Assembly (NCBI RefSeq): GCF_004307995.1
Contig: NZ_SIRE01000019.1
Span: 124,001 to 188,000 of the forward strand
DNA: 64,000 nucleotides
Reading direction: 5' to 3'
DNA from: Paenibacillus thalictri
Lineage (GTDB): Bacteria; Bacillota; Bacilli; Paenibacillales; NBRC-103111
The position numbers and the translations under genes were made by a program. This document shows positions 7,375 to 16,090 of the stretch, one piece after another. The notes beneath the pieces are model-generated. The model did no database searches. It saw only the letters and a list, made by a program, of their open reading frames with translations, and had not been told where the DNA came from. Every line of letters starts with the position of its first letter. The first letter of the stretch is position 1.

Positions 7375-7944
7375 ATGATGGAATTAGGCCGGAGAATACG
7401 GTTGATCCGCAATGAGCAGAAACGGACACAAGATGAAATCGCGATTGCCTGCGGTTTTACGAAAAGCCTGCTTTCCAAAATCGAAAGCGGCAAAACGATG
7501 CCCGCCGTCGCAACGCTGATGAAAATCGCCAATGCGTTGGGTGTCAAAGTGGCCGATCTGCTCGAAGCGGATTCCAATAACAGCACGATACTGATTAAGG
7601 CGGACCAATACAAGGATGTCAGCAAGTGGATTAAAACAAACAAGGGCTACTCCTTTTTTGCGTTTGCTTCCGAACGGAGAGACAAGATCATGCAGCCGTA
7701 TATGTTTACCGCGGAGAAAGGCGAAGTGAAGAAACGGCAATTCTCCCATGCGGGCGAGGAATTTATTTATGTGATATCCGGCAAAATGAAATACAAGGTC
7801 GGAGGAACGGAATACGAACTATCGCCCGGAGACGGCGTCTATTTCAATTCCTTGGAGGAGCATTCCGTCACCCCGATCACCAATCAAGTAAAATACATAG
7901 CTATTTTTACCGAAAATCAGAACAACTCGGATGCACAACAATAA
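7375..7944 (+). CDS. XRE-family regulator with C-terminal cupin sensor domain
   Basis: 189-residue DNA-binding protein. Residues 4-60 are a Cro/CI-type helix-turn-helix (TQDEIAIACGFTKSLLSKIESGK). Residues 105-180 form a cupin barrel, with motif 1 HAGEEFIYVISGKMKY and motif 2 LSPGDGVYFNSLEEHS. This fusion is common in regulators that sense a small molecule such as a polyamine or amino acid; the ligand here is unknown. GGGG eight bases before the ATG supports the start. The gene stands alone, with two matching dyads upstream, one within its promoter, so it is probably autoregulated. An exact 14-base palindrome follows 8 bases after its stop codon. Confidence 0.88.
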   Translation: MMELGRRIRLIRNEQKRTQDEIAIACGFTKSLLSKIESGKTMPAVATLMKIANALGVKVADLLEADSNNSTILIKADQYKDVSKWIKTNKGYSFFAFASERRDKIMQPYMFTAEKGEVKKRQFSHAGEEFIYVISGKMKYKVGGTEYELSPGDGVYFNSLEEHSVTPITNQVKYIAIFTENQNNSDAQQ

Positions 7945-7951
7945 CACACCT

Positions 7952-7965
7952 TAAAGTGCACTTTA
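7952..7965. promoter_or_regulatory. Perfect 14-bp palindrome between XRE and nucleotidyltransferase genes
   Basis: TAAAGTGCACTTTA is a perfect palindrome extended by imperfect CCT/AGG flanks. It has no T-run and no loop, so it is a weak terminator candidate and more likely a protein-binding site. It lies about 107 bases before the GTG start of the nucleotidyltransferase. Confidence 0.35.
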
Positions 7966-8072
7966 GGGCAAATATATTTGCGTCGCTTAATATACATTTA
8001 TTTACAGCGGAGCTATAATGGATAGACGTATCGATTGGGCGTATAAATGATATATCGGGGAGGCTGGGACAC

Positions 8073-9128
8073 GTGAAGGTTAAAGACGCGCGAGAAGCCG
8101 CGAAGATGTGGGTCATGGAACACGCAAGTCACAAGGAAGGGTTTAAAGGGGCCTATTTCAGCGGATCATCAGTCCATATGCCGGAAGATGCGGAGCTACC
8201 GGCAGCTTCGGACATCGACGTGATGGTCATCACTTCCGAAACGGAGCCTCCGCTTAAACTGGGGAAATTTACATACCAGGGAGTGCTGCTTGAAATTACG
8301 TTTCTATCATGGAGCCAATTTGCGAACGCAGAGGATATTTTATCATCTTATCATCTGGCGGGAAGTTTCCGTACGGATACGGTGATCGCCGATCCGACCG
8401 GGCGTCTGCGCCAGTTGCAGCGGCAGATTTCCCCGCGTTTTGCCGATCGTTATTGGGTGCGCCGCCGCTGCGCCGATGCCATGCACAAGATCCAACGTGG
8501 TCTGCAATCCCTAGATGCTTCCGCTCCGCTATCCGATCAAGTGTTGTCTTGGTTGTTTCCCACCGGAATCACTACCCATGTAGTGCTGGCGGCTGCGCTT
8601 CGCAATCCGACGATTCGCCTGCGGTATTTGGCTGCCCGCGAAGTTCTGAACGATTACAGTTATGACGCTTTTTACGAGGAGCTGTTGGAGCTGCTTGGCT
8701 GCAAGCGCTTAACACCGCAGCGTCTGGAACAACATCTTGCCGCTCTCGACGCGACTTTTGACGCCGCAGCCGCTGTGTCGGCAACACCTTTTTTATTCAG
8801 CAGCGATATTACACAAGCGGCTAAGCCGATAGCTATCGACGGCAGCCGCGAGCTCATTGAAAACGGCAACCATTTTGAAGCCGTTTTCTGGATCGTTGCG
8901 ACCTATGCGCGGTGCCATAAAATATTGGTAGCCGATGAACCGTCGCTGCACGAGCGGCATAAACCTGCTTTCGAAGCGGTTCTGGCCGATCTCGGCATAA
9001 TATCTTCGCTTGACTTCCGCCGCCGTGCCGATGAAGTTTTGGCTTTCCTTCCCAAGCTGGAGTCGATGGCAGAGACCTTAATGAAAGCAAATCCCGATAT
9101 TACAGATGTGACAGATAAACGAATATAA
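8073..9128 (+). CDS. Nucleotidyltransferase-fold protein (aminoglycoside adenylyltransferase-like)
   Basis: 351-residue protein whose N-terminal 100 residues show the polymerase-beta-type nucleotidyltransferase core: AYFSGSSV, then the D-x-D pair in SDIDVMVITS, and a later acidic position in LLEITFLSW. The rest is mostly helical and may bind the acceptor. The fold transfers a nucleotide from an NTP to a hydroxyl group, as in antibiotic-modifying enzymes, but substrate and activity are unproven. The GTG start at 8073 follows GGGGAGG by nine bases. It is a single gene that converges on the gerP-like operon. Confidence 0.75.
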   Translation: MKVKDAREAAKMWVMEHASHKEGFKGAYFSGSSVHMPEDAELPAASDIDVMVITSETEPPLKLGKFTYQGVLLEITFLSWSQFANAEDILSSYHLAGSFRTDTVIADPTGRLRQLQRQISPRFADRYWVRRRCADAMHKIQRGLQSLDASAPLSDQVLSWLFPTGITTHVVLAAALRNPTIRLRYLAAREVLNDYSYDAFYEELLELLGCKRLTPQRLEQHLAALDATFDAAAAVSATPFLFSSDITQAAKPIAIDGSRELIENGNHFEAVFWIVATYARCHKILVADEPSLHERHKPAFEAVLADLGIISSLDFRRRADEVLAFLPKLESMAETLMKANPDITDVTDKRI

Positions 9129-9154
9129 CAGCGCAATGACCGGAGCAATAACTT

Positions 9155-9622
9155 TTAGCCTCTGTTGCTCCTGGCCCGCATGGATACTTTCGGTGACGGA
9201 GCGGCGTTTCCTCCGCCCTGAGCCGCCGGGTCAAAACCCGGCGGTTCGCTATCGGCGCTGCCGGATGCCGGATGCTGCCGGCGCGGTTCCGGAGCGGCAG
9301 AATACGTAGTGCCGATGTTCAGCCTGCCATTTAATTCCTTAATGCCGAGCTGCCCGAAGTTGTTGTTCAGATCGACCTGCTCGACGACCAGATGTTCGAC
9401 GTTTAACGTCTCAATCCAAATCGTAGGCTGAGCTTCTTTTTCCTCCAGTTTTTTCTGCAGCGCGGCAACCCGCTGCTCCATCATAAGCAGCCGGCTGGCA
9501 TCGGCGGGAACAGCGTTGGTTTCGCTCTGAGGCTTGTCCGAATGGGGCCGTACCGAGGTGCCGCTTCGCTCAGAGATCACAGGATGCTTCAGAAGAACTT
9601 GTATCATCGCTCTCAGGTTCAT
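9155..9622 (-). CDS. GerPC-like spore germination/coat protein
   Basis: 155-residue protein with a short coiled coil (residues 47-66; EQRVAALQKKLEEKE), a beta segment ending in IKELNGRLNIGTTY, and a low-complexity Pro/Gly/Ser tail. The LNGRLNIG segment and the position after two GerPA/GerPF-type genes suggest GerPC, although this one is shorter than the roughly 200 residues usual in Bacillus. GerP proteins help germinants pass through the spore coat. The ATG at 9622 has GGGGAG five bases upstream; the frame is open to 9643. It is the last gene of the unit. Confidence 0.55.
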   Translation of the reverse strand: MNLRAMIQVLLKHPVISERSGTSVRPHSDKPQSETNAVPADASRLLMMEQRVAALQKKLEEKEAQPTIWIETLNVEHLVVEQVDLNNNFGQLGIKELNGRLNIGTTYSAAPEPRRQHPASGSADSEPPGFDPAAQGGGNAAPSPKVSMRARSNRG

Positions 9623-9651
9623 CGAACTCCCCACATTCCGCAATCATGTAA

Positions 9652-10101
9652 TTATTCAATGACAATCCACTCATCCAACCGCTGCATCCGCTCATACCGA
9701 ATCATCAGCAATCCCAAATCCATTCGCGCCCGGACACGGGACTGATCTCCAAGCTGCGGCAGCGCAATGGTCCGCTCGAACGGCCCGTAGAACCGTTCCG
9801 TATGCAGCGGTGTCACATTGTCCAGCGGAATCTTGACGATGCCGCGGACCGTCAGGCTGCCGCCGGCAAGCGTGAGTTCGACATCCTGCCTGCGCATGCC
9901 GGGAAGCTCGATAAGTACCCATATTTCTATGCCACGTTCGAAAATATCCGCCAGGGGATAAAGCTTATCCGATTTTTTTCGGGAATCTAAGGCATCCGGA
10001 CCGGATGCCTCTTCCCCATTGCCGAATATGTCCTTCCAGAAATCTCCGCTGTCGAACTTATGCGCCAAATCCATCCACTGTTTCAGCTTATCCGTATCCA
10101 T
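9652..10101 (-). CDS. Hsp20/alpha-crystallin-family protein within the gerP-like unit
   Basis: 149 residues with an alpha-crystallin domain at about 45-140: IEIWVLIELPGMRRQDVELTL, then the exposed strand LTVRGIVKIP, and a late FERTIALP strand. The final LGLLMIRYE replaces the usual GVL motif with a degenerate form. Small heat-shock-like proteins are known spore coat parts (for example CotM and CotP in Bacillus), so a coat role fits the location between GerP-type genes. Spacing to both neighbours is about 20-30 bases, indicating one transcript. Only a weak AGGCAGG ribosome site is seen. Confidence 0.75.
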   Translation of the reverse strand: MDTDKLKQWMDLAHKFDSGDFWKDIFGNGEEASGPDALDSRKKSDKLYPLADIFERGIEIWVLIELPGMRRQDVELTLAGGSLTVRGIVKIPLDNVTPLHTERFYGPFERTIALPQLGDQSRVRARMDLGLLMIRYERMQRLDEWIVIE

Positions 10102-10121
10102 AAACCGAGCCTGCCTTCTTT

Positions 10122-10364
10122 TTAAAAAGTATTGATGAAAGGCGCAGACGGGTTGGCGGTTTGTCCCTGATCGCTGATATCAGGATCGACCATACCGTTT
10201 AACATCAAAGCCGAAGCCGGAGAAAAATCGCCTACGGCAGCATTGCCGCCGACAAATTTGGTATTGGCCGTATGGCTGTTCTGTATGTTGGTTCCAAACC
10301 CGATGTTGGCATTTCTAGTAAGCCCGTTTGTTTTAACATTAAATACATTAATAATATATGGCAT
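10122..10364 (-). CDS. GerPA/GerPF-family spore germination protein
   Basis: 80-residue secreted-looking but signal-less protein with the family layout: N-terminal INVFNVKTNGLTRNANIGFG, a central Asn/Ser-rich segment, and the C-terminal tag DPDISDQGQ. The D-P-D-x-x-D-Q ending is typical of GerPA, GerPB and GerPF. AAGGAGGATATTTA gives a strong ribosome binding site. It lies between a second family member and the Hsp20-like gene. Confidence 0.85.
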   Translation of the reverse strand: MPYIINVFNVKTNGLTRNANIGFGTNIQNSHTANTKFVGGNAAVGDFSPASALMLNGMVDPDISDQGQTANPSAPFINTF

Positions 10365-10439
10365 TAAATATCCTCCTTCTGATCCGGATTACTCGCAACT
10401 TCCGTATGTGCTATTGTCCGTCATGCAGGTGCAGAAGCG

Positions 10440-10670
10440 TTATTTGTCGGATGGAGGGGACAACTCTCCTTGATCGTTAACATCGGGATCGATATAGGTG
10501 TTCTTCATCTGAGCGGTAGCTCCCGCCCTGTCGCCGAAGGATGCATTGGTCCCCGTTGACTTGGAATTCACCCGATGGCTATGATGCAGCGTTTCACCGA
10601 TGCTGAAGGCGCCATTATTCGAAATACTGTTGATTTTGATATAAAAAATGTTGATGACCGGCTGCGTCAA
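10440..10670 (-). CDS. GerPA/GerPF-family spore germination protein, first gene of the unit
   Basis: 76 residues with the same pattern as its neighbour: INIFYIKINSISNNGAFSIG at the N-terminus and YIDPDVNDQGE near the C-terminus. I chose the TTG at 10670 because AAGGAG lies nine bases upstream and the length then matches the family. An ATG at 10691 and another at 10736 lack good sites and would add residues foreign to the family. A sequence resembling a sigma-K -10 box is just upstream. Confidence 0.8.
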   Translation of the reverse strand: MTQPVINIFYIKINSISNNGAFSIGETLHHSHRVNSKSTGTNASFGDRAGATAQMKNTYIDPDVNDQGELSPPSDK

Positions 10671-10702
10671 TGTAAGCCGCTCCTTCCGCATCTTATTTTT
10701 AA

Positions 10703-10711
10703 TAAGATATG
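10703..10711 (-). promoter_or_regulatory. Sigma-K-like -10 element for the gerP-like unit
   Basis: Minus strand CATATCTTA fits CATA-NNN-TA of late mother-cell promoters. The expected AC at -35 is not clear, so this is tentative. gerP genes in Bacillus are expressed in the mother cell. Confidence 0.3.
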
Positions 10712-10775
10712 CGGCAGAGGCGCCAAATTTGCCCACTCCCCGGAAAAATGCAAGAAATCTTATATTGACGTTGAT

Positions 10776-10805
10776 TGAATATAAGCAAACCGGAAGGAAA
10801 TAATG
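10776..10805 (+). promoter_or_regulatory. Sigma-G-like promoter for gerXA-XB-XC
   Basis: TGAATA, a 17-base spacer and AATAATG, about 30 bases before the first gene. The -35 box is a good forespore match and the -10 box is partial. Germinant receptor operons are normally forespore-expressed. Confidence 0.35.
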
Positions 10806-10837
10806 GTATCTAACTGTCAGGTGGAGGGATGCCCGTT

Positions 10838-12163
10838 ATGAAATTGTCAGAGCAGCTACAGCAGCTTTTCCGGAATGATGCCGATTTCATCATCCAGCCA
10901 ACATGGCTTGCAGGTATTCCGATCCAACTTGCAGGTTATAAATCGCTTATCGATATTCCGCAAACGCTTATGCTGCTGCATTCGCAAGCGGGAAAAATCT
11001 CTCTTTCCAATGAGATGTTTCCTTCGTTATTAAACGGTCTCGGATATCAGCTGACCGGGTGCGACGAAGCGGTTACGGAATTGCTGAAAGGGCGTTTGAT
11101 CGTCATCTATGAACCTGCGGGCATCATCGTAAGCGCCATTCCGGTCAGTAAAACGTTAACCCGGGCCATCGAAGCGCCGACCACGGAAAATGTGCTGCGC
11201 GGCTCAATCAGCGCTTTTCAAGAGGATATCGATAAAAACATCGGGATGCTGCGGCGTCATGTTTTTTCAGAGCAGCTTCAAGTGAAATCGTATTCGATCG
11301 GGAAAAGCCAGCCGAATCGTCTGGAAGTTGTCTACCTCGAGAACCGCATCAACTCTAATTTGTTAAATAAGATTGTGCAGCGAATCGAAACCCAACTGGA
11401 TATGGATATCCAAAACTTACAGCAGTTGGATAAGATGTTAGGTTTTTCGAAATGGACCTTGGTCACCAAGCTGAACACAACCGAGCTGCCGCAATATGCC
11501 GCCAGTGCGCTGCAAAACGGCAAAGCCGTGCTCTTGTTTGAACGTTTTCCATTTGGCATCATCCTGCCAAGCCTGTTGTGGGATATGTTCTCTGCTCATG
11601 ACGACTTGAATTTCCCATACATTTATATGGTGCTGACGCGTTTCCTGCGGATTATTGGCGCTTTGGTGACGATCATGTTTCCAGGACTTTATGTCGCGCT
11701 TGTTTCCGTGAACCCGGATGTGCTGCGCATCGAGTTGGCTTTGTCCATCGCCCGCAGCCGCATTGATGTCCCCTACCCTGCTTTTGTAGAAACGCTGCTG
11801 CTCCTGCTGGTGCTTGAACTGACCTTGGAAGCCAGTTTAAGATTGCCCAAGAGCATCGGCCCGACCATCACGATGGTCGGCGGCATTATATTGGGACAAG
11901 CTGTCGTGGCCGCCAAACTGGTCAGCAATTTGCTGATTATTATTTTAGCGGGAACAACGATCGCCACCTCGACGGTGGTCGGATTCCAAAATTCGCTGGT
12001 GCTTCGTTTATTTAAATATTTGATTTTAATGTTATCCGCCATTTACGGCGTACTTGGGCTTGCCTCCGGAATTGTCGTTATGGTTGCCTATATGGCAAGC
12101 GTCACCAGCTTCGGAGTCCCCTATTTGTATATGACAAAAGCAAAGGACAAGCCTAATGGATAA
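10838..12163 (+). CDS. Germinant receptor subunit A (GerXA family)
   Basis: 441-residue inner spore membrane protein of the GerA family. The N-terminal half is soluble (PVSKTLTRAIEAPTTENVLRG is a recognisable, slightly degenerate form of the family's EP-x-x-E-x-x-xRGP-x-x-x-F element). From about residue 240 there are several membrane helices, including LTRFLRIIGALVTIMFPGLYVALVS and later GPTITMVGGIILGQAVVAAKL. Together with the B and C subunits it responds to small-molecule germinants. The start at 10838 leaves ten bases after GGAGG; the ATG at 10829 is too close to it. The stop overlaps the next gene by 8 bases. Confidence 0.92.
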   Translation: MKLSEQLQQLFRNDADFIIQPTWLAGIPIQLAGYKSLIDIPQTLMLLHSQAGKISLSNEMFPSLLNGLGYQLTGCDEAVTELLKGRLIVIYEPAGIIVSAIPVSKTLTRAIEAPTTENVLRGSISAFQEDIDKNIGMLRRHVFSEQLQVKSYSIGKSQPNRLEVVYLENRINSNLLNKIVQRIETQLDMDIQNLQQLDKMLGFSKWTLVTKLNTTELPQYAASALQNGKAVLLFERFPFGIILPSLLWDMFSAHDDLNFPYIYMVLTRFLRIIGALVTIMFPGLYVALVSVNPDVLRIELALSIARSRIDVPYPAFVETLLLLLVLELTLEASLRLPKSIGPTITMVGGIILGQAVVAAKLVSNLLIIILAGTTIATSTVVGFQNSLVLRLFKYLILMLSAIYGVLGLASGIVVMVAYMASVTSFGVPYLYMTKAKDKPNG

Positions 12164-13235
12164 AAGCACGCAAGTCGCTGTAATGTATATCGTTACGCAT
12201 ATGGGGCTTATTTTTTTTCTGTACCCCACCGATATTATAGCCAGTTTCGACCACGGACATTGGCTGGCTATTCTCGTCGGATACCTGCTGCATGTCCTGG
12301 TAATCTGGATGTATATGAAAGGAATTCACAGCTTCGACCAATTGAATATTGTTGAAATTTGTAAACGAAGCGGCAATATATTGGCCGTACTCCTTCTTGT
12401 ACCTGCTACTTTGTATCTGCTGGCCGTCGTCATTATCACAGTCAGAGCGTATTCCGAAATCGTCACCATCATATTTTTGGCAAATACACCCTTGTGGGCG
12501 ATTATGGTTCTGCTTCTGGCGATTTCGGCTTACATCGCCATGCTCGGTCCGGAAACGATGTTCCGGTCCGGTGTCCTGTTATGCGCCTTGTTAGTTGTTC
12601 CGATCGTATTTGTGATCTGTTCATCGTTTCAAAACACCGATGTTCGTTATTTGCTGCCGCTCTGGGATCGCTATATCGCGTCTTTTTCATTTTTGCGTCA
12701 CCGGTCGTATTACCAAAGCTTGTTTGCTTTTGCCAGCGGGTTTCTGTTTTTGGGATTTACTCCGGGAATCTTAACGTACCGGCCGAAAACGATTCTCCTG
12801 TCGAGTTTTATTCTGCTTCCTTTGTTTTTAATGTCTGTCTACATCCCGATTTTTACATTTGGACAATCTACCGCTGAGCGTTTCCAGTTTCCGTTCATTA
12901 TGGCCATCGATACGATTGAGATGAACTGGCTGATGTTTGACCGTATTACGATGTTTTTTCTGCTCAGCTTGATCATTTTTATTATGCTGCTTATCGCTCT
13001 TACGTTATGGCAAATCGTTTGTGTCATTCAAACAAGCGTTTACAAGATCAAAACCGTTTGGGCGGTACCCTTGCTGTCGGTCATTGTATACGTCATATGT
13101 TTGCAAATTCCCGATTGGAGTACGGTTGAACGTTTTTTGTGGTGGAATACGATTTTACGGCTTTATGTGCTCACAGTGATCCCAATCGGCATTTTATGGC
13201 TTGGGACACGACACAAAAAGCAGCTTTCCCGCTAA
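12156..13235 (+). CDS. Germinant receptor subunit B (GerXB, spore permease family)
   Basis: 359-residue integral membrane protein with about ten helices, belonging to the amino acid/polyamine/organocation superfamily branch used by germinant receptors. It begins VAVMYIVTHMGLIFFLYPTD and keeps the pattern of helix, short loop and helix to the end. In known receptors the B subunit holds the germinant-binding pocket. It overlaps the A gene by 8 bases and is followed by the C gene after 26 bases. Confidence 0.9.
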   Translation: MDKSTQVAVMYIVTHMGLIFFLYPTDIIASFDHGHWLAILVGYLLHVLVIWMYMKGIHSFDQLNIVEICKRSGNILAVLLLVPATLYLLAVVIITVRAYSEIVTIIFLANTPLWAIMVLLLAISAYIAMLGPETMFRSGVLLCALLVVPIVFVICSSFQNTDVRYLLPLWDRYIASFSFLRHRSYYQSLFAFASGFLFLGFTPGILTYRPKTILLSSFILLPLFLMSVYIPIFTFGQSTAERFQFPFIMAIDTIEMNWLMFDRITMFFLLSLIIFIMLLIALTLWQIVCVIQTSVYKIKTVWAVPLLSVIVYVICLQIPDWSTVERFLWWNTILRLYVLTVIPIGILWLGTRHKKQLSR

Positions 13236-13261
13236 CTGCCAAGAGAGGAACAACAGACCCT

Positions 13262-14341
13262 ATGCGAAAGCCGATGATTTTCGTTTTGAAGCTGCTGTTA
13301 TTTATTGCGGGCCTATTGGTATTGGGCGGATGCTGGGACAATAAAGACATCAATCACCGTTCCCTGCCGATCATTATGGGGGTGTCCATGCAAGATGACA
13401 AGTTCACCGTTTACCTGGACATTCCGCAGGTCACCCAGTCGGGGCAAACCATCGACATTGTCTCCTATACGGGAGCAACACTAAATGAAATTGTCGATAA
13501 GATCAGTATGAATATGGAAAGCGAAGTCGATCTGCTGCATCTGAAGGTGATTGTCGTGGACAAGGCTTATGCGGAGCATGGGCTTAAAGACAGCATATCC
13601 AGCTTCATGCGCTCCAGGGAAATTTCGGCCAAAACGATCGTTGTCATTTGCGATGAGGACTTGGGCTACTTTTTCAAACGGCTGAATGTATTATCCAACA
13701 GGGAGCATACATTTCTATATGATTTTTTTCGTAAAAATGCCGGTTGGAATCCGCAAATCGCCGATACCCGCACTTGGCAAATTTTCCGCAGCATCGATTC
13801 ATATACCCGTGACGTGGCCCTGCCGATCGTCAAGTCCGGGAAAACAACCGCTATTGAAAGCATGGGTTCAGCCATTGTCAAAAACGGTAAAATGGTTGGC
13901 CGGCTGAGCCCGGAGGAAACGCTGATCTTTAATGCCTTCAACGGGGCAAGCAGTCAAGGAAAAATCGAAGTCATGGACCATGCTACTGTCAAAATTGTCG
14001 ACAACACACTGTCCCATCAAACTTCGTTTGCGAATGGAAAAGCTTCCTTGACAAGTACGATTAACCTGAAAGTTACGATATTGGATACGAAAGGAGTCGT
14101 ATCCACCGACTTGATAGGACAAGAGTTGGAAGAGCTGTTGACCACCCGGTGCAATAACATGATTAAACGGCTGCAAAAATACGAAGCCGACATCCTTGGT
14201 ATCGGTCAGTTATTCCGCAATAAACTGACACGCGAACAGCTTACCCGCTGGCGAACGGATTATTATCCCTCTATGAACATCGATGTCAAAGTTCAGTCCA
14301 TCATTCAAAATATGGGCAACCTCAAATCATCAGCAAGTTAA
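13262..14341 (+). CDS. Germinant receptor lipoprotein subunit C (Ger(x)C family)
   Basis: 359-residue lipoprotein. The signal sequence ends in the lipobox LVLGGC with lipidated Cys24, followed by the family's WDNKDINHR start. The remainder forms the three mixed domains of Ger(x)C proteins. The ATG at 13262 places the signal peptide correctly; the longer open frame overlaps the B gene and is not plausible. A strong hairpin follows directly after the stop. Confidence 0.9.
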   Translation: MRKPMIFVLKLLLFIAGLLVLGGCWDNKDINHRSLPIIMGVSMQDDKFTVYLDIPQVTQSGQTIDIVSYTGATLNEIVDKISMNMESEVDLLHLKVIVVDKAYAEHGLKDSISSFMRSREISAKTIVVICDEDLGYFFKRLNVLSNREHTFLYDFFRKNAGWNPQIADTRTWQIFRSIDSYTRDVALPIVKSGKTTAIESMGSAIVKNGKMVGRLSPEETLIFNAFNGASSQGKIEVMDHATVKIVDNTLSHQTSFANGKASLTSTINLKVTILDTKGVVSTDLIGQELEELLTTRCNNMIKRLQKYEADILGIGQLFRNKLTREQLTRWRTDYYPSMNIDVKVQSIIQNMGNLKSSAS

Positions 14342-14383
14342 AAAAAACAGGCATTTTGGCTCTTTCGCCAAAACGCCTGTTTG
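14341..14383. terminator. Bidirectional terminator between convergent gerXC and MFS genes
   Basis: AAACAGGCATTTTGGC pairs with GCCAAAACGCCTGTTT over a 6-base loop. On the minus strand it is followed by eight T, so it is a strong terminator for the exporter gene. On the plus strand the T-run is short. Confidence 0.85.
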
Positions 14384-14392
14384 TAGTTGTTG

Positions 14393-15874
14393 TTAATGCG
14401 CCGACATGCGGCCTTCCATACGTTTGCCCGCCATAGCCGCCTTCAAGAAAAACGACACCAGCCATGCGCAGATGACAAGCCCAAATGCAAGCAGAAAAGC
14501 GCTTTTCATTCCCGCCATCATGGACAAAATCTGCAAGGTGGCTTCGTCCTTGGAACCCGCTGCGCTGTCCAGGTATTTCTTGGAGCCGTTGGTCATGATG
14601 GTCACAAGCAGCGCGGTGCCAACCGCACCCGCCACCTGCTGCAGTGTGCCGATAATGGCCGTGCCGTGCGGATACAGATGCGGCGGAAGCTCGTTCAGCG
14701 CATTCGTCATGACCGGCATCATCAGCATCGAAATGCCAAGCATAAGCAGTGTATTTAAAACCATAATTGCAGCGTACGAAGTCGACAGCGAAATAAACGC
14801 AAATTGCCACAGCGTATTGGCGATCAACGCCAGCCCGATGACGGCCAGCCATTTGGCTCCGAATTTGTCGAACAATCTTCCCGTAATCGGCGACATAATT
14901 CCCATCACGATGCCGCCCGGCAGCATGACCAATCCGGCCTCTAGCGGACTGTAGCCCAGCGCGTTCTGCAGAAAAATGGGCAGCAGCATCATCGCCGAGA
15001 ACATTGCCATCATGACAATCATCATAATGACCGTCGACAGCCGGAAAATCGAATATTGGAACGTCTTCAGCTCAAGCAGCGGTTCCGGGATGACCAGCTG
15101 GCGCCATGTGAACAACACTAGGGACACAGCTCCCACGATGAGCGGACCTAACACCTCGGCGCTAGCCCAACCCGCGCTGCCCTCGCTTGCTCCGCTGAAG
15201 CCGTATACGATGCCCCCGAATCCGATGGTGGAAAGCACCAGCGACAGCAGATCGATTTTCGGACGGGACGTTTCCGTTACATTTTTCAATTTCGCAGAAG
15301 CAAATGCGATGACAAACAACGCAATCGGCAGCACGCTGTAAAACAGCACCCGCCAGCTGTAATGCTCTACAATCAGACCGGACAACGTCGGACCGATTGC
15401 AGGGGCAAACGTGATAACGATACCGATTGTCCCCATAGCCGAACCCCGTTTTTCAATCGGAACGATGGAGAATACAACGTTGGTCAGCAGCGGAAACAAT
15501 AAACCGGTCCCGGCTGCCTGCAGCACTCTGCCGGCTAATAAGGTAGCGAACCCCGGTGCGACCGCGGCAATGAAGGTACCCACAGTAAACAATCCCATCG
15601 CTGATAAGAACAAACCTCTGGTTGTGTATCGTTGAATCAAAAAAGCAGTGACGGGAATCAGCACGCCGATCACCAGCAAATACCCGGTAGAAAGCCATTG
15701 GGCCGTGCTCGGCAAAATCCCGATGTCATTCATAATCTTCGTTAATGCGACATTCAGCAGCGTTTCATTCAAGATGGCGACGAATACGCCAAGTATCATG
15801 ACGATCACGACCAGAAAATTCTCCTTGCTGCCGAAAGTCCCGCCGTCATGACTTGTTTCAGTATGATTTCCCAC
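14393..15874 (-). CDS. Second DHA2-family multidrug efflux MFS transporter
   Basis: 493-residue proton-driven exporter with a predicted 14 helices. It shares the family segments with the protein at 4936-6408: STAQWLSTGYLLVIGVLIPV, GRVLQAAGTGLLFPL, and GIVITFAPAIGPTLSGLIVE. The start is a GTG at 15874 with GGAGAGGAG upstream. Unlike the first exporter it has no adjacent regulator. Substrate unknown. Confidence 0.9.
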   Translation of the reverse strand: MGNHTETSHDGGTFGSKENFLVVIVMILGVFVAILNETLLNVALTKIMNDIGILPSTAQWLSTGYLLVIGVLIPVTAFLIQRYTTRGLFLSAMGLFTVGTFIAAVAPGFATLLAGRVLQAAGTGLLFPLLTNVVFSIVPIEKRGSAMGTIGIVITFAPAIGPTLSGLIVEHYSWRVLFYSVLPIALFVIAFASAKLKNVTETSRPKIDLLSLVLSTIGFGGIVYGFSGASEGSAGWASAEVLGPLIVGAVSLVLFTWRQLVIPEPLLELKTFQYSIFRLSTVIMMIVMMAMFSAMMLLPIFLQNALGYSPLEAGLVMLPGGIVMGIMSPITGRLFDKFGAKWLAVIGLALIANTLWQFAFISLSTSYAAIMVLNTLLMLGISMLMMPVMTNALNELPPHLYPHGTAIIGTLQQVAGAVGTALLVTIMTNGSKKYLDSAAGSKDEATLQILSMMAGMKSAFLLAFGLVICAWLVSFFLKAAMAGKRMEGRMSAH

Positions 15875-16090
15875 TCTCTTGCTCCTCTCCTTGTCTCTCT
15901 CAGACTTTGTCTATTTTAGCATGAAGCCCATCTGCTAATTTCTTATCGATTGCTTTTTAGCAGAATTTCATATTACCTTGAATAGGTGCCGCGGGCAAGA
16001 AATATTTACCGGTCCGTTTCTCATCATTCATCATTTATAATGAAAGCAGCAAGTGTCCTATTCCAACAACATACGAAGGGAAATCTGCTT

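Noticed and set aside
9142-9171. Terminator hairpin GGAGCAA/TTGCTCC between convergent genes
   Set aside because: Half the stem is inside the GerPC-like coding end, the loop is long and there is no T-run.
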